Assembly: GCA_030634715.1 (NCBI GenBank)
Contig: DAOWAG010000001.1
Span: 1 to 26,222 of the forward strand
Origin: Candidatus Aegiribacteria sp.
Lineage (GTDB): Bacteria > Fermentibacterota > Fermentibacteria > Fermentibacterales > Fermentibacteraceae
DNA: 26,222 nt
Reading direction: 5' to 3'
The position numbers and the translations under genes were made by a program. The notes beneath the pieces were generated by a model that worked only from the letters and a program-made list of their open reading frames with translations, ran no database searches and had not been told where the DNA came from. Of the stretch, positions 16,902 through 23,537 are shown in pieces (the stretch's first letter is position 1; each line of letters starts with the position of its first letter).

Positions 16902-17480
16902 ATGCATCTTATTTTTGAGACTGATCTGCTCGCTATTTCAATAGTGGGGCTTCTTGTCGGGGTTCTGTTCTGTTTTTTCGGGAAGAAATTGCTTGGTCTC
17001 GTTATAGTCGTATTCGGATTTCTGATAGGTTACACTCTTGGTGCGCAGTTTGTCTTCGATGCTCTAAATAAAACCCTCAGCAGTTCACCCTGGATTCCAT
17101 GGGTAACCGGATTAATTGCAGCGGGGCTTTCAGTGGTAGCCTGGAGAATATCAATGTTCTTCGCGGGCACGGTTATCGGTCTTTTTGCCGCGCGAAGTCT
17201 GTTTCCCGGAATTCCGGGCATTGGCCATTTGGGAATCGCTGTTGCCGCCGGAGTTCTTGCGCAGGTATACAGAACTCCTGTTATTGCATTCATCACCGCT
17301 CTGGGCGGAGGCTATGTTGCCGGATCTTCAGCTCTGGCTCTTCTTCAGCGGTTCGGCTTTGTCAGTGCAATTTCATCTTACACCGAGAACGCTGATGGCG
17401 GATTCATTATCGGGATAGCTCTAACCGCTATATTTACGATAACAGGTTACTTCTACCAGACAAAAGCGCTCAAGCAGTGA
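16902..17480 (+). CDS. Small polytopic membrane protein (TMEM198/DUF4203-like)
   Basis: This 192-residue protein has about six to seven closely packed hydrophobic segments rich in glycine and alanine. An FFGKKLLGLVIVVFGFLIGYTLGA repeat-like unit (residues ~24-47) is followed by similar short glycine-rich helices. This resembles the TMEM198/DUF4203 type, whose role is unknown. There is no signal peptide beyond the first helix. The ATG at 16902 is preferred over a TTG at 16884 because AGAGGAAA (16889-16896) lies just upstream. Confidence 0.65.
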   Translation: MHLIFETDLLAISIVGLLVGVLFCFFGKKLLGLVIVVFGFLIGYTLGAQFVFDALNKTLSSSPWIPWVTGLIAAGLSVVAWRISMFFAGTVIGLFAARSLFPGIPGIGHLGIAVAAGVLAQVYRTPVIAFITALGGGYVAGSSALALLQRFGFVSAISSYTENADGGFIIGIALTAIFTITGYFYQTKALKQ

Positions 17481-17557
17481 CTGCTCTGTGTCTTGAATTG
17501 ACAGAATTGTATATTGCTGTGTCTGAAAGAATAGTTTCTAAAAGCGGGAGGATTTAG

Positions 17558-18079
17558 TTGACTGAAAGATTGATCGACTATGGCATGGTTGCTCTGGTCA
17601 TTCTTGTAATCGTCGGTTTGTTTCGACTATCGCGCGTTCTAATGAATAGAATGCTGAGTCGTCTTAAGAAAAAGTATCCTGTACTGACTGCTGACAGGCT
17701 TTTGGTGATTGGTTTCATTACTCTACTTGCAGGGATGATTTTTCTTCCTTTCATCACTTCTGTCTTTTCCTTCATTGATAACCGGCACCTGACCGGAGGA
17801 ATGGTGTTTCATCTTCTGCTGGTTGCTCTATCGGTTATTCTCTTCAGTGTTGCTGAAGATCTATTCAGATTGTTTTCTTCTTATCCCCCCGATCGAAACT
17901 GGTCGCGAAAAAAGCATTTCCGCATCATATCCGTACCTCTTCTCGTATTCTGGGCTATTGGTTGCCTTTTCATCAGCCCTTTGTTCTACTCCGGCCTGAC
18001 TGTGATTCTTGCTCTTTTCTACCTTTGCGCGCTTGCCTGCAGACCCTCCTCAAACGGCGGAGTTTCAGGGTCGGACTGA
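17558..18079 (+). CDS. Hypothetical membrane protein
   Basis: I do not recognise a family for this 173-residue protein. It has about five hydrophobic segments (roughly residues 8-26, 47-70, 80-102, 124-140, 143-162). Basic loops lie between the first and second helices (RMLSRLKKKY) and before the fourth (RNWSRKKHFR), placing those loops in the cytoplasm by the positive-inside rule. The TTG start has GGGAGGA (17546-17552) five bases upstream. It ends three bases before the glycosyltransferase fusion gene. The tight spacing suggests a shared transcript and perhaps a role with that enzyme at the membrane. Confidence 0.7.
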   Translation: MTERLIDYGMVALVILVIVGLFRLSRVLMNRMLSRLKKKYPVLTADRLLVIGFITLLAGMIFLPFITSVFSFIDNRHLTGGMVFHLLLVALSVILFSVAEDLFRLFSSYPPDRNWSRKKHFRIISVPLLVFWAIGCLFISPLFYSGLTVILALFYLCALACRPSSNGGVSGSD

Positions 18080-18082
18080 TTA

Positions 18083-20905
18083 ATGTCAGAAAGAAGAGTG
18101 CGCATACTCCACATAATTACAAAAATTGCTGTTGGTGGAGCTCAGATGAATACTCTCATTTCCACCAGGGATGTTTCAGAGAAAGGCTATCCTTCAGATA
18201 TCCTTACCGGACCTGAAAGACCTTCTGAGGGAGATTTATACGACCTTGTCAAAAAGTGGAATCTAAATGTACTTCTGGCTCCTCATCTGAAAAGAGAGAT
18301 CTCTCCATTGAATGACCTTCGCGCGTATGTGGAGATTCGGAAGATTATTGAAAAAGGGAATTATGATGTCGTTCATACACATGGATCAAAAGCTCGATTC
18401 CTTGGAAGGCTTGCCGCTGCCTCGTTCCCTGCAGTAAAAATTGTACAGACTGCCCACGGCTGGCCTTTCTATGATTCCATGCACTCTTTAACAAAATGGC
18501 TTTACATATCTCTTGAGAAGATCGGTTTCAGACTCGCTCACGCTAACATCGCTGTCAGCCCGAGAGATCGCGATAAAGCTGTCAGATACGGAATCGGATC
18601 CAGAGACACTTACAGGATAATTCGAAGCGGCGTCGATTTCGAAGAATTCAGAAAAGCAAGAGGCAGAAAATCCGAAGCAAGAGCTCTGCTTGATCTGCCG
18701 AATGACGGAAATGTCGTCGGATCCGTTATGCGCTTCTGTCAGGAGAAGGCTCCAGATATTTTTATTAAGGTCGCATCTGAAGTAATTAAGCACAAACCCG
18801 ATGTTCTGTTTGTTATTGTCGGTGACGGTCCCCTTATGAAACAGACAGAAAAATGGATAGAATCGCACGATCTTCGAGATAAATTTCTTCTTATCGGGAG
18901 CAGAAAAGATATAGCGGAGATTCTACCTGCCTTTGACCTTTTCCTGATTACATCACGTACTGAAGGTCTTCCAAGGGCTTTGCTGGAGTGTCTTGCTGCC
19001 GGGATTCCCGTTGTATCCACCGATGTTGGCGGTATTCATGAATTAGTCGATGGAAAAAGAAACGGATTATTGTTTCCCGAAGGTGATGTTACCGCCCTTG
19101 CCGGCGGTGTTGTGAGGCTTCTCAACTCACCTTCGCTGTGTGCTGATCTGATGTCATCGGTAGATATTGATATAGAACCTTTTTCCGCACGAAGGATGGT
19201 CGAACAGCTTTTTGACCTGTATACAAGAATTACTTCTCCGGAGATGGACGTGGTTTTTCTCTGCGACAACGAACCCTTCAATATCCCGAAAACCGTCGCC
19301 AGTATTATCCGAAAAAAACCTTTCAACAGGTATACTGTCATCTCTCTCCCCGGACACGGCTCATTAAAAAAACCATCACTGAATTATAAGCGTTACTCAG
19401 CTCTGTACGGCCCTGTCGGCTTCTTTTTTGAACTGATTCGTTTTAGCCTTTATAAGACAGCTGTGTTATTCAGGCTGCCCACCCGGTTCTCGCATTCTTT
19501 GAAACAGGCAGCTTCAAGGGAACATGCTGATTACATAAAGTTAAGCCGGATTAATACCACCAGTTCTCATGATCTGCTTTCCAGCCTTGATCCGGATGTT
19601 TTTCTTTCTCTGGCATGTCCGCAGATACTTGGAGAAAGTACGCTTTCAATTCCCAGACTGGGATCCTGGAATGTACATTCGTCTCTTCTTCCGAAGAACA
19701 GAGGTATGCTGCCGACTTTCTGGTCCCTTTTCCATGGAGATCAGCCTGGAGTCACTCTTCACCGGATGGTGAAAAAGCTTGACGCGGGAGGAATCCTCCT
19801 TCAGAGACCTGTAGATGCATACATAGAAAACACATCGGTTCAGCAACTGCAGGTAAAATCAAAAACGATTGCTGCAGATATTACCTCTGAAGGGCTATCG
19901 ATCATACAAAACGATGATTACGAGTTAATAGATAATTCTTCTGATAAAGCCTCGTTCAATTATTTTCCTTCAAAAACCGATGTTAATCGTTTCCTTGATA
20001 TGGGTGGATCAATTAGAGGTACAAAAACAGCCAGACCCAGAGTTGCCCTGTCATTTGATATGGAGGAATGGTTTCAGACCTATGCCGCAAGAAGATGGTA
20101 TCCACAGGACCAGTGGGATGATATGGAAGCAAGGGCGCCGGAAATACTGAACGGGATTCTTGAATTACTTAGCGCTCATCGAGCAAAAGCGACGTTTTTC
20201 TTTCTCGGATGGCTTCTTGAGCGCTATCCTGAACTCGCGCAGAGAGTTGTCCAGGAAGGGCACGAAATAGGCTATCATGGTTATCATCATCTGGAACTCT
20301 CCATGCAGACAAGAGATGTTTTCTGCAGAAACCTTGATCGTTTCCAGAATCTTGCATCTTCTTTCTCTATTCCTCAACCGGTCGGGTTCAGGGCTCCCAG
20401 TTTCTCTTTAACTTCCAGAACAAAATGGGTTGTTGATGAAATTGTTGCCCGTGGTTACAAATATGACAGTAGCGTCTATCCTATGTTCAGGCATCGTTAC
20501 GGCATACCGTGCGCTCCGCTCTATCCATTTGAACTGAAAGGCGAGACGAATTCTATTCTTGAATTACCTCTGGCTTCCATTCAATGCCTTGGAGTTAAGC
20601 TGCCGGCAGCAGGTGGGGCTTACATGAGATTCTATCCAGGCGTTTTTCACAGAATGCTTCTCAGAGAAATCTCCAGAGCCGGCAGAATTCCTGTTTTGTA
20701 TTTCCATCCATGGGAAATTGATTCACTTAATGTCTCAAATAGAATGAGCGCCCTCCAACGCTTCAGACAAAATCACAATTCGGGTGGAAAGACCACTGAC
20801 CGACTCAAACGAATACTGAGAATCTACCGCGGCGTTACTCTTGACGAACTTGCCTGTGAAATGAAAGATGTTAATCTGTTAAAACTGGAATCCCTTGGCG
20901 AATAG
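18083..20905 (+). CDS. Triple fusion: GT4 glycosyltransferase - formyltransferase - NodB-type deacetylase
   Basis: This single 940-residue frame joins three enzymes. Residues 1-385 are a GT4 glycosyltransferase, with GGAQ at 18-21, the TAHGWPFY segment and the EGLPRALLE donor-site motif (Glu294, Glu302). From Met388 to about 640 is a methionyl-tRNA/sugar formyltransferase-like domain with the catalytic triad Asn530, His532 and Asp567 in NVHSSLLPKNRG and KKLDAGGIL. Residues 650-930 are a NodB polysaccharide deacetylase of the XrtA-associated/DUF3473 type, with FDMEEW (Asp659), HEIGYHGYHH (His732, His736), GFRAPSF and the terminal YFHPWEID. No membrane segment or signal peptide is seen, so it should act in the cytoplasm. 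The three activities suggest building a modified amino-sugar glycan or lipid-linked sugar. The frame is continuous with no sign of frameshift. Confidence 0.88.
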   Translation: MSERRVRILHIITKIAVGGAQMNTLISTRDVSEKGYPSDILTGPERPSEGDLYDLVKKWNLNVLLAPHLKREISPLNDLRAYVEIRKIIEKGNYDVVHTHGSKARFLGRLAAASFPAVKIVQTAHGWPFYDSMHSLTKWLYISLEKIGFRLAHANIAVSPRDRDKAVRYGIGSRDTYRIIRSGVDFEEFRKARGRKSEARALLDLPNDGNVVGSVMRFCQEKAPDIFIKVASEVIKHKPDVLFVIVGDGPLMKQTEKWIESHDLRDKFLLIGSRKDIAEILPAFDLFLITSRTEGLPRALLECLAAGIPVVSTDVGGIHELVDGKRNGLLFPEGDVTALAGGVVRLLNSPSLCADLMSSVDIDIEPFSARRMVEQLFDLYTRITSPEMDVVFLCDNEPFNIPKTVASIIRKKPFNRYTVISLPGHGSLKKPSLNYKRYSALYGPVGFFFELIRFSLYKTAVLFRLPTRFSHSLKQAASREHADYIKLSRINTTSSHDLLSSLDPDVFLSLACPQILGESTLSIPRLGSWNVHSSLLPKNRGMLPTFWSLFHGDQPGVTLHRMVKKLDAGGILLQRPVDAYIENTSVQQLQVKSKTIAADITSEGLSIIQNDDYELIDNSSDKASFNYFPSKTDVNRFLDMGGSIRGTKTARPRVALSFDMEEWFQTYAARRWYPQDQWDDMEARAPEILNGILELLSAHRAKATFFFLGWLLERYPELAQRVVQEGHEIGYHGYHHLELSMQTRDVFCRNLDRFQNLASSFSIPQPVGFRAPSFSLTSRTKWVVDEIVARGYKYDSSVYPMFRHRYGIPCAPLYPFELKGETNSILELPLASIQCLGVKLPAAGGAYMRFYPGVFHRMLLREISRAGRIPVLYFHPWEIDSLNVSNRMSALQRFRQNHNSGGKTTDRLKRILRIYRGVTLDELACEMKDVNLLKLESLGE

Positions 20906-20912
20906 AAGATAG

Positions 20913-20951
20913 AAAAAGCGAAGCCCGAAATGAAGAAATTCCGGGCTTCGC
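20913..20951 (-). terminator. Rho-independent terminator of the ferredoxin gene
   Basis: A perfect 10-bp stem (20919-20928 with 20942-20951) is followed, on the minus strand, by TTTTTC. On the plus strand it lacks a T-run, so it mainly stops the ferredoxin transcript, though it may also slow transcripts from the fusion gene. Confidence 0.8.
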
Positions 20952-20972
20952 AAAACTTAAGAGTAAAAACTG

Positions 20973-21140
20973 TCAGGGAGCGTCTATTGCTCCAACAGGG
21001 CATGCTGGAACACATGCGCCGCAATCTATGCAGGCATCCTGGTCTATCGTGTACTTTTCTCCCTCGCTGATGGCGTCAACAGGGCATTCCGGCAAGCATG
21101 CTCCACAGGCGATGCAATCGTCATTTATTTTGTGTGCCAT
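20973..21140 (-). CDS. 2[4Fe-4S] ferredoxin, 55 residues
   Basis: This short gene encodes a clostridial-type ferredoxin. Two cysteine motifs, CIACGACLPECP and CIDCGACVPACP, each bind a [4Fe-4S] cluster, and DAISEG and GAIDAP follow them as usual. It starts with MAHKIND, has AAAGGA upstream, and ends at TGA. It is a soluble low-potential electron carrier, and a plausible acceptor for IorAB in this window, though other oxidoreductases would also use it. It has its own promoter (21198-21226) and terminator (20913-20951), so it is transcribed alone and not with parB, which lies just upstream. Confidence 0.95.
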   Translation of the reverse strand: MAHKINDDCIACGACLPECPVDAISEGEKYTIDQDACIDCGACVPACPVGAIDAP

Positions 21141-21197
21141 TCTTTTTCCTTTCCCATTCTGGATACGAACTTCTATTTCAACAATTACAGGTAAGCG

Positions 21198-21226
21198 ACT
21201 ATATCTATTGTGAAATATCCGGTCAA
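21198..21226 (-). promoter_or_regulatory. Promoter of the ferredoxin gene
   Basis: On the minus strand TTGACC (21226-21221) and TATAGT (21203-21198) are 17 bp apart, both 5/6 matches. They lie directly after the parB stop and about 58 bp before the ferredoxin ATG. Confidence 0.65.
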
Positions 21227-21231
21227 CTTCA

Positions 21232-22107
21232 TCAAACGCTACTCTTTGCTCCGGATCTTATTATAGCCAGTATTCTTTCCAGCTCATCAAGGCTATGGTA
21301 ACTGATTTCAATTCTGCCCTTTTTTCCCTTGCCCCTGATTCTTACTCTTGTTTTAAGAAGTCGCTGGAGAGTTTCCACCAATTCCTTTTCCTCCGGAGAT
21401 ATTCCTCTTGTAATCGCTGCAGATTTCCTTTTCGTTCCTGCAACGAGAAGTCGGATTTTTTCTTCAAGCTGTCTTACAGACATGTTCTTCTTGAACGCTA
21501 CAACCGCTGCCCTCTGTATGGCTGAAGTATCATCCAGACCCAGAAGAGCTTTTCCGTGTCCCATCTGAAGCTGCCCTTCCCTTAGCATTTTCTGAACCGA
21601 ATCAGGTAAATCAAGCAGTCGCAAGAAATTAGCTACTGAGGACCTGCTCATACCTACTCGATTTCCCATGTCTTCCTGAGTAAGGCTGAACTCGCTTGAC
21701 AGTCTCTTGAAAGCCTCAGCTTTTTCCATGGGTCCAAGGTCCTGCCGCTGGATATTTTCGACCAGAGCAAGAGCAAGCATCTGTTCGCTGTCAGCTTCTC
21801 TGATAATTACCGGAACTTTTTTGAGGCCTGCTTCTTTCGCTGCACGCAGACGCCTTTCGCCGGCAATCAGCTGAAAGCGTTTTCCCTCTTTTCTCAGAAT
21901 GAGAGGTTGTATAATTCCCTGCGCTCTAATTGAAGCTGCCAGCGAAGCGATGTCTTCAGATCTCCATTCCTTTCGCGGTTGGAAAGGATTTGGATCTATA
22001 AGATTGATATCTACTTCTCTTGAATCAGCTATATAACTTTCATCGTCGATTCCAGGGAATATTTCTTCAAGACCTCTTCCAAGAGCTTTGCGCTTCCGTG
22101 TTGTCAC
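21232..22107 (-). CDS. parB: Chromosome-partitioning protein ParB
   Basis: This 291-residue ParB has NPFQPRK and the CTP-binding GERRLRAA box (Arg85, Arg86). The central helix-turn-helix region includes MGNRVGMSRSSVANFLRLLDLP, and the C-terminus is a basic dimerisation domain. It loads at parS, spreads as a CTP-dependent clamp and is moved by ParA. Two parS-type sites lie upstream in mnmG. The start is GTG at 22107, overlapping the parA stop as GTGA, with GGAGG about 11 bases upstream. The length is the usual one. Confidence 0.96.
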   Translation of the reverse strand: MTTRKRKALGRGLEEIFPGIDDESYIADSREVDINLIDPNPFQPRKEWRSEDIASLAASIRAQGIIQPLILRKEGKRFQLIAGERRLRAAKEAGLKKVPVIIREADSEQMLALALVENIQRQDLGPMEKAEAFKRLSSEFSLTQEDMGNRVGMSRSSVANFLRLLDLPDSVQKMLREGQLQMGHGKALLGLDDTSAIQRAAVVAFKKNMSVRQLEEKIRLLVAGTKRKSAAITRGISPEEKELVETLQRLLKTRVRIRGKGKKGRIEISYHSLDELERILAIIRSGAKSSV

Positions 22108-22865
22108 CTTTGCAGCACCTCCGTCGCCAGATTGAGATAACTCGCAGCTCCTTTTGATCTAGCGTCATAAAGAAGCGCAGGCATGCCATAACTTGGTGCT
22201 TCACCAAGCTTTACGTTTCTTGGAATACATGTGTTGTACAGTATTGAACCAAGGTGCTCTTTAACGTCCTCAGCAACTTCCCGACTAAGTTTCAGCCTGC
22301 TATCGAACATCGTGAGCACAACACCGTTTATTGAAAGATTCGGATTCCATCGTTTTCGAATATTCTTTATGGTATTCATCAAATGGGAAAGGCCCTCAAG
22401 CGCATAATACTCGCTCTGTAAGGTGATCAGTACTTCTGTTGCAGCAACCAGAGCATTAATTGTCAGCAGTCCCAGTGATGGAGGGCAGTCAATGAGTACA
22501 TAATCGAATCTGTCTACACTATCCTCAAGAGCTTCCAGGAGAAGAAACTCTCTCTCCTCCGCCCCTGCAAGCTCGATCTCGAGACCCGCAAGACCGCGAG
22601 ATCCCTGCACAAGAAAAAGACCTTCTACTTCCGTTGATATTATCACTTCATCCAGGCTGCGTTTTCCGAGAAGAAGGGAACAGATGTCTTTTTCCGAGTC
22701 ATTGTCCAGGCCAAATCCACTAGTAGCATTCGCCTGAGGATCAAAATCTATCAGCAGGATTTCTTTGTTATTCATCGCCATGCTCGCGCCAAGGTTGATA
22801 ACTGTAGTTGTTTTACCGACACCGCCCTTCTGATTTGCTACTGCGATGATGCTGGTTTTATTCAT
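22104..22865 (-). CDS. parA: Chromosome-partitioning ATPase ParA
   Basis: This 253-residue ParA/Soj has the deviant Walker A KGGVGKTT (Lys13 and Lys18), the Walker A-prime IDFDPQAN, and DCPPSLGLLTINAL. It binds DNA as an ATP dimer and drives ParB-parS movement. There is no N-terminal HTH extension, as in chromosomal rather than plasmid type Ia proteins. It is translationally coupled to parB and lies 51 bp after rsmG. Confidence 0.97.
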   Translation of the reverse strand: MNKTSIIAVANQKGGVGKTTTVINLGASMAMNNKEILLIDFDPQANATSGFGLDNDSEKDICSLLLGKRSLDEVIISTEVEGLFLVQGSRGLAGLEIELAGAEEREFLLLEALEDSVDRFDYVLIDCPPSLGLLTINALVAATEVLITLQSEYYALEGLSHLMNTIKNIRKRWNPNLSINGVVLTMFDSRLKLSREVAEDVKEHLGSILYNTCIPRNVKLGEAPSYGMPALLYDARSKGAASYLNLATEVLQR

Positions 22866-22876
22866 ATATAGCCCTT

Positions 22877-22905
22877 ATCAAAACTAAATCACGCCGGACG
22901 GTCAA
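22877..22905 (-). promoter_or_regulatory. Possible parA promoter with a very short leader
   Basis: On the minus strand TTGACC (22905-22900) is followed after 17 bp by TTTGAT (22882-22877, 4/6). Transcription would start about five bases before the parA ATG, so the message would be nearly leaderless. The -10 is imperfect. Confidence 0.35.
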
Positions 22906-22916
22906 TATTCAAGAAA

Positions 22917-23537
22917 TCAGGAACAGGTTCGATACTGCACCAGAAACCCTGGTCGGTCAAGCGGTGGACAAGGTAAGTTTATGTACTTATTTCCTTTGAT
23001 GAGTTCTTTGTCTGGTGGTACTCTATAAACCAGATTTGCCATTCCCTCTGTTTTCGTGCGAATCATTGAAAGAAGGACATCCGGCGATGCTACGGTTCTC
23101 GCTATGAACTGGTCTCCAAGAATGTCCTGATTGACTTTTTCAATTCTGGCAGGAATTGCTTTCGTACATTCCAGGTCAAGTTTTTTAATCACATGAGATA
23201 GAAACAGATGTCTTTTTCTTCTTGGTTCCAGGAGGATCATATCCATACCAAGAATTCCCAGTACAAGCCCGGGAAATCCAGCTCCGCTGCCTATATCAAC
23301 AACTCTACGGTTCCAGTCGAGAAGTTGTATATATGATATTGATTCAAGAATATGCCTTCTCCATAACCTGCTGATTTCGAGGGGTCCGACCAGATTTGTT
23401 TTCAATGATCTCCGCGATAGAATATCAGCATATTCTATCAGTAACTCAGCCTGTTCATCTTTCAAATCAAAATCAAGCAAACCGCAGTCATTCTGCATCC
23501 TGTCTCTGGTCGGAAACGATTGTGCCAGCGAGGTCAT
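22917..23537 (-). CDS. rsmG: 16S rRNA (guanine-527-N7)-methyltransferase RsmG
   Basis: This 206-residue RsmG (GidB) methylates G527 of 16S rRNA with SAM. It has TNLVGPLEISRLWRRHILES, the SAM-binding DIGSGAGFPGLVLGI and LLEPRRKRHLFL. The ATG at 23537 forms an ATGA overlap with the mnmG stop, with AAGGGG and AGAG upstream. A GTG at 23573 would add 12 residues and reach into a parS site, so it is not favoured. It lies in the usual mnmE-mnmG-rsmG-parAB order. Confidence 0.95.
   Translation of the reverse strand: MTSLAQSFPTRDRMQNDCGLLDFDLKDEQAELLIEYADILSRRSLKTNLVGPLEISRLWRRHILESISYIQLLDWNRRVVDIGSGAGFPGLVLGILGMDMILLEPRRKRHLFLSHVIKKLDLECTKAIPARIEKVNQDILGDQFIARTVASPDVLLSMIRTKTEGMANLVYRVPPDKELIKGNKYINLPCPPLDRPGFLVQYRTCS

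Noticed and set aside
17498..17526. Promoter from a perfect TTGACA at 17498-17503
   Set aside because: No acceptable -10 lies at 16-18 bp (17521-17526 is GTCTGA), so a consensus -35 alone is not enough.
20919..20960. Plus-strand terminator for the triple-fusion gene
   Set aside because: The hairpin is followed by CAAAAC-type sequence on this strand and not by a T-run; only the minus-strand reading is convincing.
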